Origin: Nitrospira sp.
GTDB lineage: Bacteria > Nitrospirota > Nitrospiria > Nitrospirales > Nitrospiraceae
DNA length: 64,000 nt
Direction of reading: 5' to 3'
NCBI GenBank assembly: GCA_024331095.1
Contig: JANDJE010000006.1
Coordinates: 1-64,000, forward strand
Shown here: positions 50,858-61,209 of the stretch, piece after piece
Layout of the letters: the number at the start of each line of letters is the position of its first letter
How positions within the stretch are numbered: the stretch's first letter is position 1
Position numbers and translations under genes: made by a program
The notes under the pieces: generated by a model
The model's database searches: none
What the model saw: the letters and a program-made list of their open reading frames with translations, nothing else
What the model was told of the DNA's origin: nothing

Positions 50858-51309
50858 GTCCTGCAAAACCGATCCTCTTGGCGGAGGACAATCCACGGGA
50901 TGCGGAATTGGCCTTGGCCGCGATGGAGGAGCATCACATCTCCGACAAAGTGGTCGTGTGTCGCGACGGCGCGGAGGCGCTCGATTATCTGTATTGTCGG
51001 GGTGCGTTCACGTCGCGTCATAGAGGGAACCCGGTCGTGGTGTTCCTTGACCTCAAAATGCCGAAAGTCGACGGGCTGGAAGTCTTGCGGACGATGAAGT
51101 CGGACGCGAATCTTCGATCCATTCCGGTGGTCATGCTGACGTCGTCGCGCGAGGAGCGGGACCTGCGGGAAAGCTATGCGCTGGGCGCCAATGCATACGT
51201 CGTCAAGCCGGTCGAGTTCGGCCGATTCGTCTCCGCCGTCAAAGAACTGAGCCTGTTTTGGGGCATCATCAATGAGCCCCCTCCGGATCCATCGACGTCC
51301 AAGACGTAG
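50854..51309 (+). CDS. Response regulator (Rcp1-like single REC domain)
   Basis: ILLAEDNPRDAELALAAMEEH...VVFLDLKMPKVDGLEVLRTMK...VVMLTSS...VVKPVEF; ATGA overlap with upstream kinase. Confidence 0.92.
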   Translation: MSPAKPILLAEDNPRDAELALAAMEEHHISDKVVVCRDGAEALDYLYCRGAFTSRHRGNPVVVFLDLKMPKVDGLEVLRTMKSDANLRSIPVVMLTSSREERDLRESYALGANAYVVKPVEFGRFVSAVKELSLFWGIINEPPPDPSTSKT

Positions 51310-51397
51310 AGCCCGTCGCATACTAGCTTGTCGGCGGGGTTGGCCGGAAGGCCGTTGTCCGATTCCACGGTTGACGGCGATCAACCAACGAGGTTTC

Positions 51398-52996
51398 GTG
51401 ACGATTCCGCTTCGACTCCTCATCCTTGAGGACAATCAGACCGATGCCGATCTTGTCGTTGCCCTTCTGATCGAGGGCGGGATCGTCTGCGAGGCGCGGC
51501 GCGTCGAAAGTCGCGACGCATTTGTAGCCGCTCTCCGGGAAGGCCAGGTCGATATGATTTTGGCCGACTATTCTCTGCCCGGTTTTAGCGGAGAAAAGGC
51601 CCTTGACCTGGCTAGGCACCTGGCGCCGGATGTCCCCTTCCTGTTCGTCTCCGCGACCATCGGTGAGGACCTTGCCATTGATATGATGCACCGGGGCGCC
51701 ACGGACTATATTTTGAAGCAGCGGCTGGGTCGTCTCGTCCCGTCCGTTCAGCGCGCGCTGCGTGAGGCCCATGACCGAGCGGAACGGAGGAAGGCCGAAG
51801 AGGCTTTGCGCCAGAGCGAACTGCAACTGCGACAATCGCAGAAAATGGAGGCGGTGGGACGGCTCGCCGGCGGATTGGCCCACGATTTCAACAATCTGCT
51901 CACCGTCATCATGGGGCAAAGTCAGGTCTTGCTGGGTGAACTGAAGGTGGGAGATCCCTTGCGAGGCAAAATAGAAGAAATCCATGGAGCCGGCGAACGG
52001 GCGGCCGTTCTCATTCGGCAACTGTTGGCCTTCAGCAGAAAGCAACCGTCCGAACCCAAGGTGCTCGACCTGAACGGTATTGTGGGCAACATCGAAACCA
52101 TGCTGAGACGATTGATCGGAGAGGACATTCATCTGATCGTGAAATCGAGCCCCGATCCGCTCCGGATCAAGGCCGATCTTTCACAGATCGAGCAAATTGT
52201 GATGAATCTCGTCATCAACGCCCGAGACGCCATGCCGCAAGGCGGAACGTTGACGATCGAAACCGGCAAAGCCGATCTCCGTGGCATGCCGATGTATTCT
52301 TTGAGGCCGTTGATGCCGGGCGCCTACGCGAAGCTGTCCGTGTCGGATACCGGTTGCGGGATGTCCGAGCACGTCCAGGCCCACATGTTCGAACCGTTTT
52401 TTACGACCAAAGGAGAAGGCAAGGGCACGGGGCTTGGTCTTTCGACGGTGTTCGGCATCGTGGTGCAAAGCGGCGGAGGAATCGACGTCGAGAGCGCGAT
52501 CGGGAAGGGCACGCGGTTTGACATCTATCTTCCGACCGTCGTCGGTGAGATGCAAGGGGAAGCAAGCCGATCGTCGCCTCATCAGTCCGTCGAAGGACAC
52601 GAGATGATCTTGTTGGCGGAGGACGACAGCGGCGTCCGCGAATTGATCCATGATCTGCTGAAGAAATTAGGGTATCGGGTATGCGCGGTCAGAAACGGCT
52701 TGGAAGCCTGTCTTATCGGGACTCAACAAATCGGCGGGATCGATCTCCTGCTGACGGACGTCGTGATGCCGGGAATGAGCGGGACCGAGTTGGCTCGGCA
52801 TCTTCGCGTCAGCAAGCCTGATTTAAAACTGCTGTTTATATCGGGCTATCCCGATGACGCGGGCATCGGGGACAACGATCCGGCGAGCGCCTACGTGCAG
52901 AAACCGTTTGCCCCGGAAACGTTGGCGCGAACGATCCGCGAGCTGCTCGATGGGAAAGCCAGGGCATCGACGATCGCCCCTCTTCCGAAATCATGA
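51398..52996 (+). CDS. Hybrid histidine kinase, REC-HisKA-HATPase-REC
   Basis: [77 protein letters not shown] start. Confidence 0.9.
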   Translation: MTIPLRLLILEDNQTDADLVVALLIEGGIVCEARRVESRDAFVAALREGQVDMILADYSLPGFSGEKALDLARHLAPDVPFLFVSATIGEDLAIDMMHRGATDYILKQRLGRLVPSVQRALREAHDRAERRKAEEALRQSELQLRQSQKMEAVGRLAGGLAHDFNNLLTVIMGQSQVLLGELKVGDPLRGKIEEIHGAGERAAVLIRQLLAFSRKQPSEPKVLDLNGIVGNIETMLRRLIGEDIHLIVKSSPDPLRIKADLSQIEQIVMNLVINARDAMPQGGTLTIETGKADLRGMPMYSLRPLMPGAYAKLSVSDTGCGMSEHVQAHMFEPFFTTKGEGKGTGLGLSTVFGIVVQSGGGIDVESAIGKGTRFDIYLPTVVGEMQGEASRSSPHQSVEGHEMILLAEDDSGVRELIHDLLKKLGYRVCAVRNGLEACLIGTQQIGGIDLLLTDVVMPGMSGTELARHLRVSKPDLKLLFISGYPDDAGIGDNDPASAYVQKPFAPETLARTIRELLDGKARASTIAPLPKS

Positions 52997-53934
52997 CACA
53001 CGGTCTCATTTGGACAGGGTTCGGTCGCCGACCCGAACGACGTGGGTCGCACGTCTTCGATTCATTGACGTCGGGCCCTCCATTGAGAGGACGGCGGAAA
53101 AGCAAGGAATGCGGCGTTGTCGGAATCGGATACGTGCTGGCGATGCTGATCCTGGCACCGCTTCCTGGGGCCGCGACGACCATTCAGTGGGAACCGCTGA
53201 TGGACGGTCTGGCAGTCTCGGTATGGACGCCCGGCTCTTCCTGTCCGGCCGTGCCGGACCTGCTGGCGATCGACGCGGACCCCGAGCGCGTCAGGTTCTC
53301 CATTCATTATTACGCCGATGAGAAGCTCGCACGGCCGATTCCCATCGAACAATGGCAAAAACTGACGGGACATCCCGTGTTGTTTAACGCGGGATTGTTT
53401 CGCGAAAACTTTTCGTATCTCGGATTGCTGTACAAGGACGGGAGGGCCTTGGGAAATCGCCGACACGGGACTTGGCAGGGATTGTTCGCGGCCGAAGCCG
53501 TTCACGAAGGGCTCAGAAAGGCGAGGGTGCTGGATCTGGCCATGGAAAGTTTTGATGAGGATCGGCCTCCGTATCGAGAAGCCGCGCAGTCGTTGATGTT
53601 GCTCGACCGTCGGCGCATGATCCGTGTGCGTCAGTCAGGGAAAGAGGCCTATCAAACTATTGTGGCTGAAACCGAGGCGGGGCACATCGTCATCATGAAA
53701 AGCCGGGAGGTCACCAGCCTCTACGATCTCGCACGATGTCTGCGCGATGCCATGCCGTGGGTCCGCCAAGCCATGGCGATGGACGGGGGGGCGTCGTCGG
53801 ATGTGTTGGTCGTGGAGTCGCTCTGGCGAGACGATCGCAGAACCGCCGGTCGTGTCTCCTGGAAGGCGTTGTTCGGCGGCAAGACGAGCACCCATATCCC
53901 CTTGCCGACTGTGATCGGAGTCAGCCCGCGATGA
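52993..53934 (+). CDS. Phosphodiester glycosidase (NAGPA-domain) family protein
   Basis: VLFNAGLFRENFSYLGLLYKDGRALG...AMAMDGGASSDVLV; start uncertain. Confidence 0.78.
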   Translation: MTHGLIWTGFGRRPERRGSHVFDSLTSGPPLRGRRKSKECGVVGIGYVLAMLILAPLPGAATTIQWEPLMDGLAVSVWTPGSSCPAVPDLLAIDADPERVRFSIHYYADEKLARPIPIEQWQKLTGHPVLFNAGLFRENFSYLGLLYKDGRALGNRRHGTWQGLFAAEAVHEGLRKARVLDLAMESFDEDRPPYREAAQSLMLLDRRRMIRVRQSGKEAYQTIVAETEAGHIVIMKSREVTSLYDLARCLRDAMPWVRQAMAMDGGASSDVLVVESLWRDDRRTAGRVSWKALFGGKTSTHIPLPTVIGVSPR

Positions 53935-54044
53935 CGTGAAAAAAAAGGGGTGGAGAAAGGATTGAGTCCGGGCTCTCAGATCAGTACGAAGGGAGGTGCG
54001 CCGAGCGATCCCATGGGTGCACCGATGAACGACAGGGATGGAGC

Positions 54045-54470
54045 CTATCGTTTGGGATGCTCGACAGGGAAGCCGGACTCGACCCAGGCGTTCATGCTGC
54101 CCTCGACGTTGTACACGTGACGATAGCCCAAGTCGGCAAGTGTTTCGGCGGCGATGTTGCTGCGACGTCCTGATTGGCAATAGACCACAATGTGGTCGTC
54201 GAGTTGCGCTCCGATTTCACGATGGCGAGTCTTGATCTCGCGAAAGTCGATATTGAGGTCGGTGCCCGGGATCATTCCCGCCCGATGTTCCTCGGGTGTC
54301 CGGACGTCAACCAGGATGAATCCCTTCTCTTCTTTGGAGAATCCCTTGGAGAGGGCGGAATGGAGCTGTTGCACGGTGAGGAGATAGGAATGATACCCAT
54401 ATGCGAAGTCGCCGATCACGAAAATGACAACCAGCAGACAGCCCAGCAGCTTCACGACGGTACGTTTCAT
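54045..54470 (-). CDS. Membrane-anchored rhodanese-like protein
   Basis: FILVDVRTPEEHRAGMIPGTDLNIDFREI...IVVYCQSGRRSNIAAETLADLGYRHVYNVEGSMNAWV. Confidence 0.9.
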   Translation of the reverse strand: MKRTVVKLLGCLLVVIFVIGDFAYGYHSYLLTVQQLHSALSKGFSKEEKGFILVDVRTPEEHRAGMIPGTDLNIDFREIKTRHREIGAQLDDHIVVYCQSGRRSNIAAETLADLGYRHVYNVEGSMNAWVESGFPVEHPKR

Positions 54471-54566
54471 CCTCGTGACTCCTTCCGTGTCGTGTTCAAA
54501 ACAGTCCGCTTTCGGTTGCATCATAAAAGCGGGGCGAAAGTCCGGTCAAGAGTCGGATCGACGGCC

Positions 54567-54857
54567 ATGCTCGCCCTCTTCGCCCTCCTCGTCGGTTGCG
54601 CCGATGGCGTGAAACTCGTGCAGGAACAGGAGAACGGCGGAGTGGTCGTCTATCCCTTCAAAGAAGGACAAGGGCCGCTGCTTTCTTCGTTTCGGGCCGA
54701 GGCGCTCACCGTCATCCGTCGAAAGTGCGGGGAGCGATCCTACGACATCCTCCGCGAGGGAGAGGCCAAGGGACGAACCCGCGTCGTCAGCCCCCTCGAA
54801 GGCCAGGAAGAAGTGATCCAAGAACGGCGGTGGGGTATTCAGTTTCAATGCAGGTAG
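54567..54857 (+). CDS. Small lipoprotein, hypothetical
   Basis: MLALFALLVGCADG lipobox; short soluble domain. Confidence 0.6.
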   Translation: MLALFALLVGCADGVKLVQEQENGGVVVYPFKEGQGPLLSSFRAEALTVIRRKCGERSYDILREGEAKGRTRVVSPLEGQEEVIQERRWGIQFQCR

Positions 54858-54871
54858 GGCAAGTTTCCCAC

Positions 54872-55459
54872 CTAACGCGCCGACGGGAGATCCGGTCGAT
54901 CCGTCAAGTCGCGGACGTTCAACAAACTGAGCAGCGTCACCCCTTGCTGTTCGACGTTGCGTTTCCCTCCCTGTTCGTTCCGATCCACGATCACCAGCGC
55001 GTGCGTGATGGTCAGTCCCGCTCCCCTCGCCGCGGCGACGGCCTTCAACAAGGATCCTCCGCTGGTCAGCACGTCATCGACGATGACCGCGCGGTCTCCG
55101 GAGCGAGCGGCTCCCTCGATCAACTTGCCCAGACCATGGTCCTTGGCCTGTTTCCGCACGACGAACGTCCGCCATTCTCTCGGAGGGTGGGCGGTCAACG
55201 CATAGTCTGAAATTGAAGTGGCGATGGCGATCGCTCCGATCTCGAGACCGCCCAGGCAATCGAATTCGACGGGCTTCAGGATGTCGTAACTCATCTGAGC
55301 CACCAATCGCCGAGCATGGGGATGGGCCATGAGCGAACGGCAATCGATGTAAAAGGGGCTCGTCAGTCCCGATGCGAGTTTGAAACCTTTGTCGGGGTCC
55401 CATTTGAACGAGCGGGTATCGTGAAAGGCGCGGACCAATCGGTCACGAATCGTTGTCAT
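54872..55459 (-). CDS. pyrE: Orotate phosphoribosyltransferase
   Basis: FKLASGLTSPFYIDCRSL; RAVIVDDVLTSGGSLLKAV PRPP motif. Confidence 0.93.
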   Translation of the reverse strand: MTTIRDRLVRAFHDTRSFKWDPDKGFKLASGLTSPFYIDCRSLMAHPHARRLVAQMSYDILKPVEFDCLGGLEIGAIAIATSISDYALTAHPPREWRTFVVRKQAKDHGLGKLIEGAARSGDRAVIVDDVLTSGGSLLKAVAAARGAGLTITHALVIVDRNEQGGKRNVEQQGVTLLSLLNVRDLTDRPDLPSAR

Positions 55460-55548
55460 GGATGATTCCTCATACGAGCCGACGAGCGACGCATTGTACA
55501 CCGAACGGGATCAGGAGGGCGGGAAAATGCTCGCATGATTTTCTGTTG

Positions 55549-56067
55549 TCAGGAAAGGGTGCCGAACCGCCGAATCTGCTCGGCCAACGTGGAAGCCACC
55601 AGGTCCAAATCAAAGGGCCAGGCGTACCGAATCGTGACGTGCGGATAGAGAGGGCGAAGCTGTGCCAGGATCTCCGGGATCTCGACTTCGGAGTGGGATC
55701 CTCCGGGCGTGAACATGGTTGTCGTCACGATGACGTCGGTGGCGCCTCGATCGATCAAGGCGCGGACCGATTCTTCGAGCGTCGGCGCGCAGAATTCATT
55801 GAAGGCGATGCCGAACAACGCGCCGTTCAGTTGAGATTGCAGGCGGGCGGCCACCGCTTGAAGCCCGAAGAGATAGGGATCGGTCTCCGCCGTCCTCGGC
55901 CAACGCCGGATCGTCGTATCCAGCTCGATTTCTTCCCGCGACGGCGGTTGGTGGGCGGCCCGACGCCGGGCTTCCAACCGTTTCAGTCTCGTCACCAGAT
56001 CTTGCGGACAGTCTTTGGGAATTCCTCCGTGTCCGACCAACACCACTCCTTGCATGCCCGTTCTCAT
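55549..56067 (-). CDS. CbiX/sirohydrochlorin cobaltochelatase-like protein
   Basis: GVVLVGHGGIPKDCP...FNEFCAPTLEESVRALIDRGATDVIVTTTMFTPGGSHSEVEIP. Confidence 0.8.
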   Translation of the reverse strand: MRTGMQGVVLVGHGGIPKDCPQDLVTRLKRLEARRRAAHQPPSREEIELDTTIRRWPRTAETDPYLFGLQAVAARLQSQLNGALFGIAFNEFCAPTLEESVRALIDRGATDVIVTTTMFTPGGSHSEVEIPEILAQLRPLYPHVTIRYAWPFDLDLVASTLAEQIRRFGTLS

Positions 56068-56082
56068 GGTTCCTCCTAAAGG

Positions 56083-57045
56083 CTAGACGTGGTTGCGCAG
56101 CATCAGTTCCTTGGGATGGGGGTTGAGATAAATCTGATCGCGCACGTACCCGACGTCGAAGAGCCGGACGTAGTGTTTGATCAACGTCAGGGGCACGATC
56201 AACGGCGTAAGACCGAGCCGATAGTCGCCGATGACGCTCAGCAATTCCGATTTCTCCTCCGGACGGAGTCGATCCTTGAAGTGGCCCGCGATATGGTGCA
56301 GCACGTTCACGTGTTTACGGACCGTGGCTTTGACGGCGAGGGCCTTCATGAAGAGCGATCCGTATTTCACGGCCAATTCTTTCGGTCCGTACCGATGAGC
56401 CTGGGCGACCAGCCGGCCGAGTTTTTCATAGTCCTGCGGACTGTGGGCGAGCAGAAGATATTTGTGAATGGTATGGAACCGCACCATCGCCTGCCGCGTG
56501 ACGCCGGCGCGGATCAATTGCCGGAAACGTTGGTAGCAGAACACTCGCTCGATGAAGTTCTCCCTGATGGCGGGATCGCAGAGGCGTCCTTCCTCTTCCA
56601 CGGGAATCAGCGGAAACTTCGCCATAAAGGCCTGGGCGAAGAGTCCCGTGCCGTTTCGGTTGGGCATGCCGTGTTCGTTGAAGATGCGAACCCGCTCGAT
56701 CCCGCAACTGGGCGAATTCTTCTTAAAGACGTACCCGCATAGATCCAGGCTTGCCAGTTCCTCCAGCCGTTTGGCGGTTGCGGTCATCAACGCCCTTGTG
56801 TGGTCGATTCCGCTCGTGACGGTCACGAGACGAACCTGCTGGGTCTGGTGCGATCGCCCGACCAGCCGCATTGCTTCGCGAGGAGTACCCAAGCCCGCCT
56901 CCACCTCCGGGCAGACCGGCACCCACTCGACGTAGGGGCCCAGGACTTCCGTCAAGAAAGGATCTTTCTTGTGCCCCCCGTCGTAACGAACCGGGTCCCC
57001 GAGCAGACACCGGCTGATTCCCAGACGAAGCGGGATGGCCGTCAT
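56083..57045 (-). CDS. DUF523 + DUF1722 (YbgA-like) fusion protein
   Basis: LRLGISRCLLGDPVRYDGGHKKD (DUF523), then VRFHTIHKYLLLAHSPQDYEKLGRLVAQ (DUF1722); ATGA overlap with phrB. Confidence 0.88.
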   Translation of the reverse strand: MTAIPLRLGISRCLLGDPVRYDGGHKKDPFLTEVLGPYVEWVPVCPEVEAGLGTPREAMRLVGRSHQTQQVRLVTVTSGIDHTRALMTATAKRLEELASLDLCGYVFKKNSPSCGIERVRIFNEHGMPNRNGTGLFAQAFMAKFPLIPVEEEGRLCDPAIRENFIERVFCYQRFRQLIRAGVTRQAMVRFHTIHKYLLLAHSPQDYEKLGRLVAQAHRYGPKELAVKYGSLFMKALAVKATVRKHVNVLHHIAGHFKDRLRPEEKSELLSVIGDYRLGLTPLIVPLTLIKHYVRLFDVGYVRDQIYLNPHPKELMLRNHV

Positions 57046-58490
57046 GGGACCCTCTCGCGCTTGCCGAGGGCGAGATACTCTTCGCGCGCCAAACGATGAT
57101 CCACGATCGGCGCGGGATAATCGATTCCAATCCGGCATCGGGCGTCCGCCTGTTCGCCGAGGGGCATCAAGTGGGGTTCGTGAATCTTGGCCGTCGGCAC
57201 CGAGGCCAGTTCCGGCACATAGCGCCGAATGTAGAGCCCCTCCGGATCGAATTTCTTGCTCTGCAACGCCGGATTGAAAATGCGATAGCCCCTCATGGCG
57301 TCCGTTCCCGTCGAGGCGCACCATTGCCAATTGCCGTTGTTCGCGGCCACGTCGGCGTCGAGTAGGTGCGCCATGAAATACCGCTCGCCGCTCTGCCAGT
57401 CGATACGCAGGTCTTTAATCAAAAACGAGGCCACGATCATCCGGACTCGGTTGTGCATCCAGCCGGTTTGCGTCAATTGCCTCATGCCGGCATCCACGAT
57501 CGGATAGCCGGTCTTTCCCTCGCACCAGGCCTGAAACAACCGGTCTCGTTCCGGCCCCGGCTCCCGTGCCGGCGGAACGGGGACGTGACGGAAGGGACCC
57601 GAGACCACGTGGGGAAACTCAACCAGCACCTGCTGAAAGAACTCTCGCCAAATCAGCTCATCCACCCAGATGAGCACGTCGGGACGAGAAACGTTTCCTC
57701 CGCCTTTGGCCAACGTCTTGAGCGCCGCTTGGACAGCGGCGCGGGGGGAGATCGTGCCGAAACGAAAGTGGGGAGAAAGTTGAGAGCTTCCGTCGATTCC
57801 GGGAACGTTACGGCCGGTGCCGTAGCGATGCAGAGGACCGTCGCAGAACCGACGCAGCCGTTCCCAGGCCTTGCGTTCGCCCGGTGCGATCCAAGGGGAG
57901 AGCGGCGCGTAGCCCAACTCTTCCGCGGATGGCAGCGGGCCGGACGGCGGAACCGCCGCCCGCTTCGAGACGGCCAAGGAAGTCGGAACAGAAAGCGCCG
58001 TGGGCTTGGCGGCGCGCCAGTGGGCCCACCAACGTGCCCGATAGGCGCTGTATCGTTGCAGCGGTTCTCCGGTCGAGCTCCTGATTTCGTGGGCTTCGAA
58101 CACGACATGATCCTTAAAAGTTCTGACAGATACTCCCATGCGCTCCAGTTGCTGCCGGACCTGCCGGTCACGAACCTGTGCCCGCGGCTCGTAATCGCGA
58201 TTCCAATAGACGATGTCGGCTTTCCAGTCTCGCGCGGCCCGTGCCACCTCCTCCACCGGTTCGCCGCGCCGCCACTCGAGTGCGAGACCTCGATCAGCCA
58301 GCGAGGCGGCCAACTCGCGCAGCGATCCCAGCATGAAGTTCACGCAGGCCGCTCCGAACTCGCGTGACCGGAGCAGCGGGTCATCAAACACGAAAAAAGG
58401 GATCACTTCATCGCATTCCGCGCAAGCCGCGCTCAGGGCCGGCTGATCGGCCAGGCGAAGGTCCCTTCGAAACCAAACGATACCGCGCAT
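57042..58490 (-). CDS. phrB: Deoxyribodipyrimidine photolyase
   Basis: GIVWFRRDLRLADQPAL; TGYPIVDAGMRQLTQTGWMHNRVRMIVASFLIKDLRIDWQSGERYFMAHLLDADVAANNGNWQW. Confidence 0.96.
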   Translation of the reverse strand: MRGIVWFRRDLRLADQPALSAACAECDEVIPFFVFDDPLLRSREFGAACVNFMLGSLRELAASLADRGLALEWRRGEPVEEVARAARDWKADIVYWNRDYEPRAQVRDRQVRQQLERMGVSVRTFKDHVVFEAHEIRSSTGEPLQRYSAYRARWWAHWRAAKPTALSVPTSLAVSKRAAVPPSGPLPSAEELGYAPLSPWIAPGERKAWERLRRFCDGPLHRYGTGRNVPGIDGSSQLSPHFRFGTISPRAAVQAALKTLAKGGGNVSRPDVLIWVDELIWREFFQQVLVEFPHVVSGPFRHVPVPPAREPGPERDRLFQAWCEGKTGYPIVDAGMRQLTQTGWMHNRVRMIVASFLIKDLRIDWQSGERYFMAHLLDADVAANNGNWQWCASTGTDAMRGYRIFNPALQSKKFDPEGLYIRRYVPELASVPTAKIHEPHLMPLGEQADARCRIGIDYPAPIVDHRLAREEYLALGKRERVP

Positions 58491-58641
58491 GTGTCGCCTC
58501 AGAGTCGTGACGGGCGAAGGGTTGTCGCTCCGTCGGGAGCCACGGTCGTGCGTCGGTGCAAGCGTCTCCCATGCTCTTGGAAGCCATGCCGCCGGCCAAG
58601 GAGATCGGACGGAACGAGAGCGGACGTTCTCGCTAGCGCGC

Positions 58642-59556
58642 TCATTCCTCCGAGAAAATCGCTCGCAGGGCCGGCTCCAACGAGGGATAGCGAAACATGT
58701 AGCCTCCGGCGAGCGCCTTGGCCGGACGAACACGCTGTCCGGTTGTTAAGAGCGATCCCAACTCTCCCAGCGCCAGATGCAATGCCGCGCTGGGGACGGG
58801 GAGCCATGATGGGCGGCCAAGGACCCGTCCGAGAGCGTTGCAGAATTGCCTCATGGTTTCCGGCTCCGGCGCGACGGCATTGAGAGGGCCAGAGACATGG
58901 GGCGTTTCGATCGCCCAGCGGATCAGTCCGATGTGATCCTGTCGATGAATCCAGGAGACCCACTGGCTTCCCGGCAGGATCGGCCCCCCCATGAAAAGTT
59001 TGAACGGGAGCACCATGCGCGGCAACGCGCCGCCGTCCCGTTCCAGCACCATGCCGGTTCTGAGCAGCACCACGCGCGTTCCGAATTGCCCGGCGAGTAA
59101 CGCTTCCGCTTCCCATTGAAGACAAAGATCCGCAAGGAAGCCTTTTCCGGGGGGCGAACGTTCGTCCAGGATTCGGTCATCGCCGGCTCCATAGTAGCCG
59201 ATACCGGAGGCGTTGATGAGGATCGACGGGCGCGATGATTGACGGGAGATGGCCCGGACCAGCAGGCGCGTCGTGAGAATTCGGCTGTCGGTGATCCGGC
59301 GCTTTCGCGCTTCCGTCCAGCGCGATTCGGCAATGGGTGCTCCGGCCAGGTTGATGATGGCATCGGCCCCCTCAAAACACCGTTCCCAGGCTCCCTCCCG
59401 CATGCCGTCCCACTCGACTACTGTTGGGTTGGCCTGCACCCCTTGCGGGGTTTCTCTCGTTCTGGCGAGCACGGTCACGCGATGGCCGTCTTGAACCAAG
59501 GAGGCGCACAAGGCTCGGCCGATGAATCCCGTCCCCCCGGCCACGATGATGTTCAT
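58642..59556 (-). CDS. TIGR01777/SDR39U1-family epimerase-like protein
   Basis: MNIIVAGGTGFIGRALCASLVQDGHRVTVLAR...INLAGAPIAESRWTEARKRRITDSRI. Confidence 0.92.
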   Translation of the reverse strand: MNIIVAGGTGFIGRALCASLVQDGHRVTVLARTRETPQGVQANPTVVEWDGMREGAWERCFEGADAIINLAGAPIAESRWTEARKRRITDSRILTTRLLVRAISRQSSRPSILINASGIGYYGAGDDRILDERSPPGKGFLADLCLQWEAEALLAGQFGTRVVLLRTGMVLERDGGALPRMVLPFKLFMGGPILPGSQWVSWIHRQDHIGLIRWAIETPHVSGPLNAVAPEPETMRQFCNALGRVLGRPSWLPVPSAALHLALGELGSLLTTGQRVRPAKALAGGYMFRYPSLEPALRAIFSEE

Positions 59557-59618
59557 GATGTTCCGCCCGTCAGGCCGATCATGTCGGTGTTCATGAGCCA
59601 CCCTGTGTCAGGTCTCTG

Positions 59619-59786
59619 TCATACTCTTGAGTCGCCGTCGGGCGTTCTCAAGGAATCCTTCCGAGACTGCTGTCTGTCCGCACGTCGTCGCACTGGAACC
59701 GCGCGAGCCGAATGCTCGATGATGAATCTGCGAATCGCCGCCTCCATCACCACCGCCAGCGCCAAGATCGCTATCGTCACCATCAT
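59619..59786 (-). CDS. Putative 55-aa single-TM small protein
   Basis: Hand-read: MMVTIAILALAVVMEAAIRRFIIEHSARAVPVRRRADRQQSRKDSLRTPDGDSRV*, preceded by GAGGAGGAG. Confidence 0.4.
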   Translation of the reverse strand: MMVTIAILALAVVMEAAIRRFIIEHSARAVPVRRRADRQQSRKDSLRTPDGDSRV

Positions 59787-59842
59787 CTCCTCCTCATGTG
59801 TCGAGCAAGGCCAGGACGTCGGAGTGGCTCGGCGCGCCGAGG

Positions 59843-59872
59843 AGCCGGGCTCTCGAAATCGAGAGCCCGGCT
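59843..59872 (-). terminator. Long perfect hairpin, candidate terminator or processing site
   Basis: AGCCGGGCTCTCG-AAAT-CGAGAGCCCGGCT, 13-bp perfect stem, next to palindrome CTCGGCGCGCCGAG; no U-tract. Confidence 0.45.
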
Positions 59873-59986
59873 ACCTCAGGGGCCGCGCCGTGCGGAGTAG
59901 CGGCACGACCCGGGCGACCGGCCTCCGCCTCGCTTGTGTTGTTGGTTCAGTTCCATCCCGTTCATGATTGTCGAATCAAGGTCCTT

Positions 59987-60829
59987 CTATTCGGTCGTTG
60001 TGTTCAGACTTCTGGCGCATCGAAAACCGGTGCCATGCGTTTGAAGCGCGAACCCGCCCCGCCCCCGGGCCGCGGCCCGAACGTCGTTTGCGGGACTGTG
60101 CCAAGAGCCTCCCCTAATGGACCGAACCACTCCTTTTTTCTCCGGCCCCTGGGGGTTTCGGTTCGGCGCCTGCGCATAGTAGTCCGCCTCGTACCAATCG
60201 GCCACCCACTCCCGCGCGTTGCCCGCCATGTCCTTGACACCGTAGGGAGAGTCTCCTTCGGGCAGCGATCCCACGGCGTGCAGGGTTCTCTGCCCGTCCC
60301 ACTCCCGGTCAAAATTCGCCCGCCGGGGAGTCGGCGGGTCGTTGCCCCATGGATACAGGCGTCCGTCGGTTCCACGAGCGGCTTTTTCCCACTCGGCTTC
60401 CGTGGGCAATCGTTTTTGAGCCCAGGTGCAATAGGCTGTGGCATCATACCAGGTCGTCTGCACGACGGGCAGTTGCTCAAGGCCCTTAATGGATTGAAGC
60501 GGACCGGTTCCGAAGGGGTCGGGAGGAGGACGGTGGCCGGTTGCCTTGACGAATCGCATATACCGTTCGTTGGTGACTTCAACTTGATCAATCTCGAACG
60601 CGTCGAGATAGACGGATCGCTGCGGCCATTCGTCCGGGCGGCCTTGTCCCTCGGGGCTGCCCATGAGGAATTCACCGGCCGGGATGATAATCATCGGGAC
60701 CGGGTCGGGTCCGTGCGAGGAAGGGGATGACGTGCCCGCAGACGCCCATTGCTCCGCTCCCAACATTGTCACCGCAATCAACGTGATTTGGACGAGTCGA
60801 CTCACGGTATCTTTCAGACCGGTTCTCAC
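59987..60829 (-). CDS. Formylglycine-generating-enzyme/SUMF1-fold exported protein (copy A)
   Basis: MIIPAGEFLMGSPEGQGRPDEWPQRSVYLDAFEIDQVEVTNERY...KRLPTEAEWEKAARG...GGSW...GFRCARS. Confidence 0.88.
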   Translation of the reverse strand: MRTGLKDTVSRLVQITLIAVTMLGAEQWASAGTSSPSSHGPDPVPMIIIPAGEFLMGSPEGQGRPDEWPQRSVYLDAFEIDQVEVTNERYMRFVKATGHRPPPDPFGTGPLQSIKGLEQLPVVQTTWYDATAYCTWAQKRLPTEAEWEKAARGTDGRLYPWGNDPPTPRRANFDREWDGQRTLHAVGSLPEGDSPYGVKDMAGNAREWVADWYEADYYAQAPNRNPQGPEKKGVVRSIRGGSWHSPANDVRAAARGRGGFALQTHGTGFRCARSLNTTTE

Positions 60830-61209
60830 TTCTTGGGCTCCTTGCTCCCCTCGATGGCATGGGCGGTGTGGATCCGGACGAGATTCACGAGTCGCTCCAC
60901 CGTTCGATTGTCCCCTTGCCGCGCGGCTTCGAGCGCTTGTGTGATAAGGGTTCTGGCTTCGTGTAGGTGTTCTTCGATCGTGGCCTGGAGTGCGGGCGAT
61001 GCCACGGTGCCACCCAACGCCGCCCGGTGATAGACTTCCCAGGCGTCATCGACCTCATGGGCGGCCTGGTGCACCGTTCGGAGGACTTCCTGATACGGAT
61101 GATCCGTTCCTTCCCCTTCCAGAGGGCCGGCGGTGAGATGAGAAGGCCCCAGACATGAGACGAGCAACATGCCGGGAATCAGCAATCCTTTTTTTACGAA
61201 CGTTTTCAT
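60826..61209 (-). CDS. Hypothetical exported helical protein
   Basis: Signal MKTFVKKGLLIPGMLLVSCLGPSHLTAGP; helical C-terminal half; overlaps SUMF1-A start by 4 bp. Confidence 0.65.
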   Translation of the reverse strand: MKTFVKKGLLIPGMLLVSCLGPSHLTAGPLEGEGTDHPYQEVLRTVHQAAHEVDDAWEVYHRAALGGTVASPALQATIEEHLHEARTLITQALEAARQGDNRTVERLVNLVRIHTAHAIEGSKEPKK

